A stretch of DNA of 64,000 nt, from positions 62,001 to 126,000 of the forward strand of contig JBAXXL010000001.1 in assembly GCA_037127915.1 (NCBI GenBank), in the 5' to 3' direction. Of this stretch, positions 33,975 to 42,803 are shown piece by piece (within the stretch, counting starts at the first letter, position 1; every line of letters starts with the position of its first letter). Both the position numbers and the translations under genes were made by a program. This DNA comes from JBAXXL01 sp037127915 (lineage in GTDB: Bacteria; Bacteroidota; Ignavibacteria; Kapaibacteriales; UBA2268). The notes below the pieces were generated by a model. The model worked only from the letters and a program-made list of their open reading frames with translations. It searched no databases and had not been told where the DNA came from.

Positions 33975-34925
33975 TTAGAATGTGAATCCCATGCTGACTT
34001 TAAAGTTGTTTTGAACGAACGGATCGGCTGTATCGAAAGGCCAGTTCATATCGTTTTTACGTAATTCATACATTCCGAAGTTGATTGCGTTGTGAAGTAA
34101 GAAATCGACCACCGGAACTATTGCAGGAGAACTTTTCTTGACTTTGCCGATAAACCAATCAGCCATACCATGTCCGGCTCCTTCAATTAAACCGCTACCT
34201 GCCCATTTCCAGAATAAAAAGCGCGGATAAATTTGGTTAGTTTCGTAACCTGCGCCAATAGTCAAATATTTGAAAACTTTAATTTTAATGCCGCCTTCGT
34301 ATTGTTGGCCGAATCTAACACCATCGCTTAAAGTACGGAGAGGAACATTTTCGGCGAAAGTTTGCAACGTGTCAGTAAATTTGATGCTGTTCCAAGCCAT
34401 ACCATCACCATGGTATAAAATTATAGCACTTTCTTTGCCCACTTTCCAGCCATATCCATCGTTTCCGGAAAGTGTTACACGCCAAGATTTAGTTCCTATG
34501 ACATCAGTTTGATTGCCGGTTGCGGTTCCCAACGCTTCGTTAACATGATTCAATGATATGTAGTTAAAGCTATATTTAACTACGTAGTCGCTATTGGAAA
34601 TCACTTTTGTTGTTGTCGTACCCAATCGGGCTTCTAAATTGAAATTGTCAGCGAAGTGGGGAATAGTAGCTAAAGTGGATTGTGTTTTACCGTATAGAAA
34701 TTCCATAGTTGGTGCGTGATGGTCCAAATATTTTGCTTCAGATTTCGGTTTTGGCCAACCGGGAATACAAAAGTCGAAAGGGAAGTCATTGTCTAAGTTG
34801 AATTCGTCTGTTATAGTCGAATCCGCAGGATCGCTATTTCCAGCTGCATTGCTCTCATTTTGTGCAAATAACATTGTACTTCCGCTTAAAAGCAGAATTG
34901 TGAGGATTAATAATAAATTTTTCAT
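33975..34925 (-). CDS. Secreted outer-membrane-like protein (316 aa), unknown
   Basis: The signal peptide MKNLLLILTILLLSGSTMLFAQ is followed by an Asp/Asn-rich linker and FPFDFCIPGWPKPKSEAKYLDHHAPTMEFLYG. The remainder shows alternating strands (SDYVVKYSFNYISLN, SWRVTLSGNDGYGWKVG, GGIKIKVFKYLTIGAGYETNQI) and the last residues KVSMGFTF end in Phe, a barrel-type C-terminus. Two short hydrophobic helices may be buried in the barrel. It is transcribed divergently from the coiled-coil/barrel pair, with a 149-bp gap that should hold both promoters. I do not recognise a family. Confidence 0.8.
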   Translation of the reverse strand: MKNLLLILTILLLSGSTMLFAQNESNAAGNSDPADSTITDEFNLDNDFPFDFCIPGWPKPKSEAKYLDHHAPTMEFLYGKTQSTLATIPHFADNFNLEARLGTTTTKVISNSDYVVKYSFNYISLNHVNEALGTATGNQTDVIGTKSWRVTLSGNDGYGWKVGKESAIILYHGDGMAWNSIKFTDTLQTFAENVPLRTLSDGVRFGQQYEGGIKIKVFKYLTIGAGYETNQIYPRFLFWKWAGSGLIEGAGHGMADWFIGKVKKSSPAIVPVVDFLLHNAINFGMYELRKNDMNWPFDTADPFVQNNFKVSMGFTF

Positions 34926-35074
34926 AATAACTCTTAAAAATAAAACATTAATTAATTATAATACGCAAATATATTAAATGTGTTACAATAATAGAAAAAT
35001 AAATTTATGGCACCTTATTTGATATATAATTATAGATATTAAAGTTTATTTTATTTTTAATGGAGCTTTTTGCC

Positions 35075-36253
35075 ATGAAAAAATTATTGAAAGTGCTTAT
35101 TGTACTTGCCTTTACATTCACTGTACTTGTCTTGCCGAACGCTAAAGCTCAGCAAGATTCGCCTCCGGACACAACAAAATATGAGGTATTCTTCTTAGAA
35201 GTGCCGTCATTGCCAACAAAAGCTGAAAAAGAAATGTACGAAGAGCAAGCGCTATACACAATGAAACTGATGGAATACTATAGCATAGCATCAGGTTTGG
35301 AAAGCATTATTAGGATTTCGGGTGCTAAACCTGTGGAAAAAGTACCGGTGCCTTCGGCCGAAACAATCACTGAGCCGGATTTTAAAGTTCTCACGGCATA
35401 TTATAGAATTTGTACAAACCTAAAAAAACAAGTTGATAAAGAGAATATCCTCTATAAAGATCAAAAAATATTAGAGTTCTATAAAACTATCGAACGATTG
35501 AAACGCGAAAACTTCAATTTGAAATACGATAATAAAATGCTCGCGATGGATAACAGTTTGTATAAAAGTAAATTCAACAATTTATTCGATAAATTGACAG
35601 AAACAAACAAGAAAATTGATTCTTTGGAAATGCGCTATATAAATGAATTAGTAAATTCCAACCTAAACTCACTTGCCATGACTGTCGATTATAAATTGCG
35701 CTATTACCCTATACTACAACTCAAAGGCGGCGTCAGCCAAGCTTTGTTTTTTAGCGAGATATTGGATGAACGCGCAGGATGCAATGCGCAACTTAACTTT
35801 GTTCCGGGTCCACTTTGGGGTTTGGGCGAGTATTTCGATGTTTTCGGTGGAATCAATTGTTATAATATATATGTGAACAATTATAAATTCAACGCGAATG
35901 TATATAATTACGGTCTGGACATAATCGTGCCTATCTCGAAACTAATTGAGTTGAAACGCTTTAATATGGACTTTAAAGTTGGCTTGGGATTTTTCAATGC
36001 CACCGCAAAAGCTCCAAACAGCACATTAGTGAATTCCGATTGGTACGGTCAAATGATGCGCTTCGAATTCAATGCTTACAACACCGGATATAATTTCCCG
36101 GTAGGAATATATGCTTATTATACATTTTACTACAACAACAACAATATCGTTTTCCCAATGGGCGGCGGTATCGACTACTCTTTGAATACAAATTGGTCGG
36201 GTGCTTTCGGTGCCGGATTGACTTTTCCTCTATGGAATGTTTTGATGAAATAG
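35075..36253 (+). CDS. Coiled-coil plus barrel envelope protein, paralogue A (392 aa)
   Basis: The start is set at ATG 35075 because it yields the signal peptide MKKLLKVLIVLAFTFTVLVLPNAKAQQ; the upstream ATG 35060 adds only MELFA. Residues ~30-120 carry a motif shared with the next gene (VPSLPTKAEKEMYEEQALYTMKLMEYYSIASG). Residues ~125-195 are a heptad-like coiled coil (LKRENFNLKYDNKMLAMDN). The C-terminal ~180 residues are barrel strands with YGQMMRFEFNAYNTGYNFPVGIY, YYTFYYNNNNIVFPMGGGIDY and final LTFPLWNVLMK. The layout suggests an outer-membrane barrel with a periplasmic coiled-coil stalk. The function is unknown. It is followed by its paralogue after a 27-bp gap. Confidence 0.85.
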   Translation: MKKLLKVLIVLAFTFTVLVLPNAKAQQDSPPDTTKYEVFFLEVPSLPTKAEKEMYEEQALYTMKLMEYYSIASGLESIIRISGAKPVEKVPVPSAETITEPDFKVLTAYYRICTNLKKQVDKENILYKDQKILEFYKTIERLKRENFNLKYDNKMLAMDNSLYKSKFNNLFDKLTETNKKIDSLEMRYINELVNSNLNSLAMTVDYKLRYYPILQLKGGVSQALFFSEILDERAGCNAQLNFVPGPLWGLGEYFDVFGGINCYNIYVNNYKFNANVYNYGLDIIVPISKLIELKRFNMDFKVGLGFFNATAKAPNSTLVNSDWYGQMMRFEFNAYNTGYNFPVGIYAYYTFYYNNNNIVFPMGGGIDYSLNTNWSGAFGAGLTFPLWNVLMK

Positions 36254-36280
36254 TTATTTAACTAATTGATGGTGAAAAAA

Positions 36281-37420
36281 ATGAAAAAAACTATACTTAT
36301 ATTATTTGCTCTGATTATTTGCTCATTCATGAGCGCGTTAGCTGAATACAATATATTGGATGTGCCGGCATTACCGACAAAATCACAAAAAGATATGTAC
36401 GATGAAAGCGGGATTTATATGCAAAAGTTGATGGAATACTACACTATAGCCGCAAATTATGAAACTCTGATTAAGCTGAGCGGTTTAGTTCCTGTAAAAC
36501 TTGTTCCAATACCATCACAAGAGCAATTGGAAGAGACGGGTTTTAAAAATATTACTTTATATTATAACCTTTGCCGTGAATTGCAAAAGCAGTATAAAGA
36601 TAATTCTCTGAATTTTCGCGATAAAGAAATAGAAAATTTAGCAACCCAATTAAAGGAATCCAAGAAATTCGGTTTCAGCATTCAATCTCAACTATTACAG
36701 GCGGAGTTAGCAAAATCACACGGTGATTTCTACCGCGACGAAAACTTCAAATTGCTGGATGATGTTGATAAATATATGTTCGAAAATGATTCGTTAAGAA
36801 TGGCTGTATATGGTGCAAAAAGAGAAATGTACGAGCGGATGAAAAAAAACCGCGGCGGTTTGCGGGATTTCAAATATCCTGTTTTAACTGTTAAAGCGGG
36901 TGCTATCCAAAACTTTTATTACTCAGCAAATACTGATATAAAAACAGGCATTCAAACTATGCTTGTTTTTAATCCTGGTCCTATGATCAATATTGGGGAG
37001 TATTTTGATTTATTCGGCGGAGCTGATTTCTATTCCGTAACAACCGATTTCAATAAGCAGAAAGTAACAAATTACTCTTATGGTTTAGACCTTGTTTTGC
37101 CATTCTCACGTTTGGTAAAATTTGACAAGTTCGGAATCGAAGCAAAATTTGGTGTTGGGTTCTTCCATGCCAACGCAACAGCTCCTAATACCGCATTGCA
37201 TACGACGAATTGGCACGGTCAAATGATGCGCTTCGAATTGGATTTCTTCAATTTCGGCGGCAGTTTCCCAATTGGCATATACAGCAATTATTCATTGTAT
37301 AACAATAGAAACAACATTAGTTTCCCAATTGCGGAAGGTACGGATATCAATATTGGTAATAATTGGACAAGCGCATTTACACTTGGCGTTAACTTTCCAT
37401 TATGGAACTTAGCCGACTAA
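36281..37420 (+). CDS. Coiled-coil plus barrel envelope protein, paralogue B (379 aa)
   Basis: ATG 36281 is chosen to give MKKTILILFALIICSFMSALAEY as signal peptide; ATG 36269 (adding MVKK) is equally possible. The domain order is as in paralogue A: VPALPTKSQKDMYDESGIYMQKLMEYYTIAA, a coiled-coil stalk (NLATQLKESKKFGFSIQSQL), and a barrel half with HGQMMRFELDFFNFGGSFPIGIY, LYNNRNNISFPIAEGTDIN and final GVNFPLWNLAD. The two proteins share the WxGQMMRFE and NFPLWN motifs but are clearly diverged, so they may form a hetero-oligomer or respond to different conditions (inference). A strong terminator follows. Confidence 0.85.
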   Translation: MKKTILILFALIICSFMSALAEYNILDVPALPTKSQKDMYDESGIYMQKLMEYYTIAANYETLIKLSGLVPVKLVPIPSQEQLEETGFKNITLYYNLCRELQKQYKDNSLNFRDKEIENLATQLKESKKFGFSIQSQLLQAELAKSHGDFYRDENFKLLDDVDKYMFENDSLRMAVYGAKREMYERMKKNRGGLRDFKYPVLTVKAGAIQNFYYSANTDIKTGIQTMLVFNPGPMINIGEYFDLFGGADFYSVTTDFNKQKVTNYSYGLDLVLPFSRLVKFDKFGIEAKFGVGFFHANATAPNTALHTTNWHGQMMRFELDFFNFGGSFPIGIYSNYSLYNNRNNISFPIAEGTDINIGNNWTSAFTLGVNFPLWNLAD

Positions 37421-37478
37421 AAATTTAACTTTTTGTTAATTACCTGAAATTGCCGTTATTTTGACGGAATGATGGTAC

Positions 37479-37519
37479 CTCATCCGATAATCTGAGCAAT
37501 TATCGGATGAGTTTTTTTT
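37479..37519 (+). terminator. Terminator after paralogue B
   Basis: CTCATCCGATAAT (37479-37491) and ATTATCGGATGAG (37499-37511) form a perfect 13-bp stem followed by eight T. Confidence 0.92.
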
Positions 37520-38040
37520 AGTTGATAGTTGATAGTTGAAAATGAGAAGAAAGTTATACCTTTAGGTATGAAATTAATTGTCTGAATCTTGATACTCAGG
37601 ATGAAAGGATTTTCAGGATAATTGGCACGCAGATGAGGCAGATTTGGCAGCTGAACGCAGAAATCTTCTCATTTTCAATTGATCATTATCCTGTATATTC
37701 TCTAATCCTGCCTATCCTGATTCTGATAGTCCTCATCGTTGTCTGAATCTTGATACCCAGGATGAAAGGATTTTCAGGATAATTTGCACGCAGATGAGGC
37801 AGATTTGGCAGATGAACGCAGATAATTTTCTATGTGAAACTCTGTGTCTTTCCTCTGTGTATCTCTGTGTAACAATTCTTTTAGATTGTTTTTGGCTAAA
37901 GCCAATTCTAATAGGCATATACAGTTTCCTCCACCTAAAGGTGGAGTCTATTCAAAAGAGGCCAACAATATTAATGCAACAAATTCCTTTCTTCCCATTA
38001 ACCATTGACAATTAACCATTAACCATTAACCATTAACCAT
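37520..38040. repeat. Intergenic mosaic with an 83-bp direct repeat
   Basis: Two copies of an 83-bp unit (37578-37660 and 37739-37821) differ at about three positions; the unit begins TTGTCTGAATCTTGATAC and ends CTGAACGCAG or ATGAACGCAG. Also present are a CTCTGTGTCTTTCCTCTGTG block (37849-37871), GGCTAAAGCC (37893-37902), the palindrome CTCCACCTAAAGGTGGAG (37930-37947) and a run of CCATTAACCATTAACC words (37996-38040). No gene is seen. Confidence 0.75.
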
Positions 38041-39273
38041 TTACTCGTATCTTAATGCTTCGATTGGGTCTAATTTTGCGGCTTTCCATGCAGGATATGC
38101 ACCAAATGTAATACCCATTATAAAACAGAAACTTATGCTGAGTAATATCCATCCAACAGGGAGGGCAAATCCCAAATTCCCTAATGAGCCGATAATCAAT
38201 GCGAATACAATACCTAAAAAAATACCGACAAAACCACCGAGACAGCATAGTGTAACAGCTTCTATAATAAATTGAAGCATAATCTGTACCGGTTTTGCGC
38301 CTACTGCTTTACGAACGCCGATTTCGCGCGTGCGCTCTTTTACGGACACAAGCATAATATTCATAATCCCTACACCTGCGGCAACCAAAGCGATAATACC
38401 GATAATTAAACCGAATATTGTTAAAAAGCTCGTTAAGCTGGCGAATTGTTCGGTTAAAGCTTCGTTTGTAATAACTTCAAAGCTATTGTCTTCCCAAGGT
38501 TTGCAGTTACGTAGGGAGCGTAATATTCCGATAGCCTCATCCACTGTGTAATTAAGGTATTGTTTGCTTACAGCTTCTATTTCTATAGTTAAGGATTGAT
38601 TCCATTCGTCGGTATAGTATTTTAGAAACTCAGTAATAGGAATGACCGCATAATTGTCTAAACTCTGTCCGAATATAGCACCTCGCGATTCGGTAATTCC
38701 GATTATTTCATATTTCTGATTTTTTACTTTGATGGTTTTTCCTAGAGGATTTATACCGTTGAAAAGTTTGTTAGCCAAGTCAGTTCCTATCACGCAAACT
38801 CTTTGGTTGAAGTCTATATCAGCCTTCGAGAAATTTCTTCCTTTATCAATATTAATTTTTTGAGTATAAATAAATTGTTCATCTGTTCCCAACAATTGGA
38901 CATTAGGATCGGTTTTCTTTTCACCGAATTCCACAGTAATGCCCTGAGTTGAAGCTGTAGCTCCAATAGTACTGGTCATTTGCATCCGGCGTTTTAATTC
39001 TGTTACTTGTTTATAAGTAATTGGTTTACGGGTCATATATTTCCGCCAAGTGGCACCACCCATTTGAACAGCCGGCATTTTTTGAATTGTGAAAGTGTTT
39101 TCACCCATCGACGATAATTCACCGGTAACGGTTTTATTCAATGAAGTTACTAATGTGCCGATACAGATAATAGTAAATATACCTATAGATATACTCAGCA
39201 AAGTTAATCCCGCACGGAGTTTATTTTCTTTAACAGCAATTAAAGCTAATTGAACACTTTCAGCAACATTCAT
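38041..39273 (-). CDS. MacB-like ABC transporter permease, divergent copy (410 aa)
   Basis: This is a FtsX/MacB-type permease: an N-terminal TM helix (LRAGLTLLSISIGIFTIICIGTL), a ~230-residue MacB periplasmic core domain, then three C-terminal helices (LTIFGLIIGIIALVAAGVGIMNIMLVSV; FIIEAVTLCCLGGFVGIFLGIVFALI; GWILLSISFCFIMGITFGAYPAW) with the classic RTREIGVRKAVGAKP and AKLDPIEALRYE motifs. The ORF could start at 39315, but MNVAESVQLALIAVKENKLRAG (ATG at 39271-39273) is the natural family start. It is divergent from the tolC-macA-ATPase-permease operon (140-bp gap) and has no ATPase of its own nearby, so it probably uses the one encoded at 42090. Confidence 0.9.
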   Translation of the reverse strand: MNVAESVQLALIAVKENKLRAGLTLLSISIGIFTIICIGTLVTSLNKTVTGELSSMGENTFTIQKMPAVQMGGATWRKYMTRKPITYKQVTELKRRMQMTSTIGATASTQGITVEFGEKKTDPNVQLLGTDEQFIYTQKINIDKGRNFSKADIDFNQRVCVIGTDLANKLFNGINPLGKTIKVKNQKYEIIGITESRGAIFGQSLDNYAVIPITEFLKYYTDEWNQSLTIEIEAVSKQYLNYTVDEAIGILRSLRNCKPWEDNSFEVITNEALTEQFASLTSFLTIFGLIIGIIALVAAGVGIMNIMLVSVKERTREIGVRKAVGAKPVQIMLQFIIEAVTLCCLGGFVGIFLGIVFALIIGSLGNLGFALPVGWILLSISFCFIMGITFGAYPAWKAAKLDPIEALRYE

Positions 39274-39412
39274 TCTAATACCTTTTGAATTAAATAATCT
39301 TTTATTACGAAACAAAACATAAATAGTTACGTTATAATTTTACAAATTTAAAGAAACATTTTGTTTTAATATTCGTAATTTAGTGATTAGAAAAAAAAAT
39401 AAAGAGGATTTA

Positions 39413-40750
39413 ATGAAAAAATATGGTGTTTTACTATTTTTTCTACTTATGTCGGGTTTTTCAGTTTCTTATGCAAGTCCAAAAATATATGACCTTAATG
39501 AAACAATAGAAATAGCAGTTAAAAACAATTATGATCTTCAATTAACCGGAGCGCAAATATCTACAGCCACTTCGGGTTTGAGAGCCGCTTTTGGCAGTTA
39601 TCTTCCGTCTATTGGCTTTTCAGCTGGATACAACAGACAGCTAAATCCCCAAGGCAGTAAGAATATGATTATCAATGGCATAGTATTTAACATCCCGGGA
39701 TCGGATCCTAATTCGTTTTCAATGGGAGCTAATGCAGGGTTAACATTATTTGATGGATTTTCGAGGGAAGCGCAATACGCATCGGCAAAAGAAAAACTGA
39801 AAGCTTCTGGTTATACCGAGCGTTATACAACGCAATATGTTGTTTACCAGTCATATTTGCTGTATACAAACTTAATTAGAAATTGGCAAATTGTTAAAGT
39901 CCGCCGTGAAAACTTAAATCAAGGAAGAGCCGAATTGGAGCAAATCAAAGCCCGTTTCGACGCAGGTATTATTGCAATTGACGCTGTTTATACTCAGGAA
40001 GCCGATTTGGGCAACAGAGAAAGTCAGTTGATAGAAGCAGAAAATGAATTTAATAAATCCAAATCAATGCTTCTTTCGTTAATGGGTTTTGATCCAACAT
40101 TGGAATGCGAATTTCTGGAATCAAGCTTGCCTACCGAAATCAAACCAGAGAATGTAAGCTACTTCAGAAGCACTATTGGTAGCTTTCCTCAAGCTGTGGC
40201 ACGATCATTAGAGAACCGTTATGATTACAAAGCTACTGAAAGCAATATTGTTATCGCCAGAGAAGGTGTTCGTCAGGCTTACAGCTCTTATTCACCAAAC
40301 TTAAGTGCAAGTTTGGGATGGAATTGGCAAAACACTAAAATGACTGGTTTGGATTCCTTAAGTCGCTGGTATGCTGGAATATCTTTACAAATACCTATTT
40401 TTAGTAATTTCCAGCCAAACAATTATGTTCAACAAGCAAAACTACAATTGACTGAGCAAGAAATTAACCAAAAAAAGGCTGAACAAAGTTTGAAACAAGC
40501 TATTCAAAACGCATTTTTAAATTTGGGAGCAGCGGAAAAGCAAATTGATGTTACGGCAAGATCGGTTGTTTCAGCAAAGCAGAATTATGAAAGTATGAAA
40601 GAAAAATTTAATGTAGGCACAGCCTCGACTACCGAGTTAACATTGGCCAATTCACAATTAATTGCGGCTCAAATTAATGCCGTAAATGCAGTATATGGAT
40701 ATATTTTCGCCCAAAAAGAGGTTTTGTTCTCAATTGGCGATATAAAATAA
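39413..40750 (+). CDS. TolC-family outer-membrane efflux channel (445 aa)
   Basis: The outer-membrane exit duct of a tripartite pump. The start is ATG 39413 (context AGAGGATTTA-ATG), giving the signal peptide MKKYGVLLFFLLMSGFSVSYAS; the ORF extends to 39383 without a better start. Two OEP repeats are visible: LNETIEIAVKNNYDLQLTGAQI...FSAGYNRQLNP and SLENRYDYKATESNIVIAREGVRQAYSSYSPNLSASLGWNW, plus long heptad-rich helices (KKAEQSLKQAIQNAFLNLGAAEKQI) forming the periplasmic tunnel. First gene of the four-gene efflux operon. Confidence 0.93.
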   Translation: MKKYGVLLFFLLMSGFSVSYASPKIYDLNETIEIAVKNNYDLQLTGAQISTATSGLRAAFGSYLPSIGFSAGYNRQLNPQGSKNMIINGIVFNIPGSDPNSFSMGANAGLTLFDGFSREAQYASAKEKLKASGYTERYTTQYVVYQSYLLYTNLIRNWQIVKVRRENLNQGRAELEQIKARFDAGIIAIDAVYTQEADLGNRESQLIEAENEFNKSKSMLLSLMGFDPTLECEFLESSLPTEIKPENVSYFRSTIGSFPQAVARSLENRYDYKATESNIVIAREGVRQAYSSYSPNLSASLGWNWQNTKMTGLDSLSRWYAGISLQIPIFSNFQPNNYVQQAKLQLTEQEINQKKAEQSLKQAIQNAFLNLGAAEKQIDVTARSVVSAKQNYESMKEKFNVGTASTTELTLANSQLIAAQINAVNAVYGYIFAQKEVLFSIGDIK

Positions 40751-40793
40751 TTATTAGTAAAGAATTAGAATTTTTTTTAGGATTTATAAAAAC

Positions 40794-42077
40794 ATGGCAA
40801 AGAAAAAGTCAAACTCAGGTTTATGGATTACTCTCGGTATTATCGGAGTATTAGTTTTAGTTGTAGTGATTATAGCCGCAACAAAAGGGAATAATGGTAT
40901 TACAGCTGTGCAAACAGATAAAGTAACAACAAAAACAATCAAGCAAATGGTTTCAGCGACGGGAAGAATTCAACCCGAAACAGCTGTTAAAATTTCACCC
41001 GAAACAAGCGGTGAAGTCACTTTTATTGGAGTCAAAGAAGGCGACGCCGTAAAAAAGAACCAGCTTTTGATTCGTATTAAGCCGGATATCATCCAAACAC
41101 AGTTGGAACAATATAAAGCAGGTGTCGAGTCGTCGCAAAAAGATATTGATATGGCTAAAACCAATATGAAACAATTGGAACGCGATTTAGCCCGTATGAA
41201 AGAGCTTTTTGATAAAAAATATATTTCTCAGCAAGAATATGACAAATCCGAATCGGCATATTCGCAAGCTAAATCATCGTATGAATCATCGATGAGCCGT
41301 TATGACCAAGCAAATGCGATGTATAGAAAAATCCAACGCGATGCTGAACGAACTATCTTATATGCACCAATTGCAGGAGTGGTAACTAAACTGAATGTGG
41401 AATTAGGCGAAAAAGTTGTTGGAACAAGTATGATGGCCGGTACCGAGATTTTAGTCGTTTCCGATTTGAATGTTATGAATGCCGTCGTAGATGTTGATGA
41501 AAACGATATTACAATGGTAAATATTGGCGACCCTGCGGAAGTCCAAATTGATGCATTTCCTGATGAAGTCTTCAAAGGAACCGTAATAGAAATAGGCCAT
41601 TCTGCAAACTTAACAGCAACAGGTACTTTGGACCAAGTAACAAATTTCAGTGTAAAAATCAGATTAATTGACCACGAAATTAAAATGAGACCGGGTATGA
41701 GTTGTAATGCTGATATTATCACAAAAGTGCGTTCAAATGTAAAAGCTGTACCTCTCCAATCCGTTACAGTTAGAAATTTCACTGGTGTAGATAGAAATCC
41801 TGACTTGGATAAATCGGAAGGCAAAGTTAATAAAGAATCATCTGCAATAAAGAAAACATCTAAACCGCCATCGGTTGTGTTTATCAACAAAAAAGGTAAA
41901 GCAAAAATGGTTAGCGTTGAAACCGGTATTAGCGACAAAGGATATATCGAGATTCTCAAAGGTTTAGGAGTAGGCGACGAAATAATTTCCGGTCCATTTT
42001 CTGCTGTAAGCCGTACGTTGAAAGATGGCGATGCTGTGAAAGTAGAAACAATAAAGAAACCCAATTTTAAAAAATAA
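40794..42077 (+). CDS. MacA-like periplasmic adaptor (HlyD/RND-MFP family, 427 aa)
   Basis: Inner-membrane-anchored adaptor joining the ABC permease to TolC. A single N-terminal TM helix (WITLGIIGVLVLVVVIIAAT) is followed by the lipoyl-like half (VSATGRIQPETAVKISPETSGEVTFIGVKEGDAVKKNQLLIRI), a coiled-coil hairpin (SSQKDIDMAKTNMKQLERDLARMKELFDKKYISQQEYD), the second lipoyl half (ILYAPIAGVVTKLNVELGEKVVG) and beta-barrel/MP domains ending at KKPNFKK. MacA-type adaptors carry macrolides, siderophores, toxins or lipoproteins; the substrate here is unknown. 43 bp after tolC, 12 bp before the ATPase gene. Confidence 0.93.
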   Translation: MAKKKSNSGLWITLGIIGVLVLVVVIIAATKGNNGITAVQTDKVTTKTIKQMVSATGRIQPETAVKISPETSGEVTFIGVKEGDAVKKNQLLIRIKPDIIQTQLEQYKAGVESSQKDIDMAKTNMKQLERDLARMKELFDKKYISQQEYDKSESAYSQAKSSYESSMSRYDQANAMYRKIQRDAERTILYAPIAGVVTKLNVELGEKVVGTSMMAGTEILVVSDLNVMNAVVDVDENDITMVNIGDPAEVQIDAFPDEVFKGTVIEIGHSANLTATGTLDQVTNFSVKIRLIDHEIKMRPGMSCNADIITKVRSNVKAVPLQSVTVRNFTGVDRNPDLDKSEGKVNKESSAIKKTSKPPSVVFINKKGKAKMVSVETGISDKGYIEILKGLGVGDEIISGPFSAVSRTLKDGDAVKVETIKKPNFKK

Positions 42078-42089
42078 GCAATAGCAATT

Positions 42090-42803
42090 ATGGAAAACAA
42101 AAAGAAAATAATAGAAATTGAACACGTATCAAAAATCTACCAAATGGGTTCCGAAAAAGTTTTTGCTATGCGCGATGTATCGTTAGAAATATTTGAAAAT
42201 GAATATGTAGCTATTATGGGACCTTCGGGCTCAGGAAAATCTACGTTGATGAATATAGTTGGTTGTTTGGATACACCTACAGGTGGAACATATCACTTCG
42301 AAGGTGAGGCAGTCAACGAAATGAATGATAACCAATTGGCAGATATTCGGAATCGTAAAATCGGGTTCGTATTCCAAACGTTTAACTTGCTGGCGCGTTC
42401 TTCGGCTTTGCGTAATGTTGAATTACCAATGGTTTACAGCAATGTGGCTAGAAATCTCAGGTTAGAATATGCAGAAAATGCGTTAACATCTGTAGGTTTA
42501 GCAGATAGGATGAACCATAAACCGAATGAGCTATCCGGCGGTCAGCGTCAAAGAGTTGCTATTGCTCGTGCTTTGGTTAACAATCCGGCTATAATTTTAG
42601 CCGACGAGCCAACAGGTAACCTTGACACCAAAACCGGTGAAGAAATTATGCAATTATTCTATGAGCTTTGGAAAAAAGGGAATACAATCATTTTGGTTAC
42701 TCATGAAGCGGATATTGCTAAGCATGCAAAACGAGTAATTTCTATGCGCGACGGTTTAATAGAAAAAGATTTCATTAACGAAACACAGTACATACCTCAA
42801 TGA
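42090..42803 (+). CDS. ABC transporter ATP-binding protein, MacB/LolD type (237 aa)
   Basis: The ATPase of the efflux complex. Walker A GPSGSGKST (44-52), Q-loop FVFQTFNLL (~94-101), signature LSGGQRQRVAIARAL (148-162), Walker B IILADEPTGNLD (168-179) and H-loop VTHE are all present. Size and sequence fit the LolD/FtsE/MacB clade, with separate ATPase and permease polypeptides unlike E. coli MacB, where both are fused. Its last codon overlaps the start of the permease gene (ATGA). It is the only ATPase near the two permease genes at 38041 and 42800. Confidence 0.94.
   Translation: MENKKKIIEIEHVSKIYQMGSEKVFAMRDVSLEIFENEYVAIMGPSGSGKSTLMNIVGCLDTPTGGTYHFEGEAVNEMNDNQLADIRNRKIGFVFQTFNLLARSSALRNVELPMVYSNVARNLRLEYAENALTSVGLADRMNHKPNELSGGQRQRVAIARALVNNPAIILADEPTGNLDTKTGEEIMQLFYELWKKGNTIILVTHEADIAKHAKRVISMRDGLIEKDFINETQYIPQ

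Noticed and set aside
37578..37821. Possible CRISPR array from repeated 83-bp units
   Set aside because: Only two long copies with one 78-bp interval, no short regular repeats and no cas genes nearby.
41300..42100. Minus-strand ORF of 266 residues across the adaptor gene
   Set aside because: It lies fully antisense to the macA-like gene, which has all family motifs; no known-protein pattern appears in the antisense frame.
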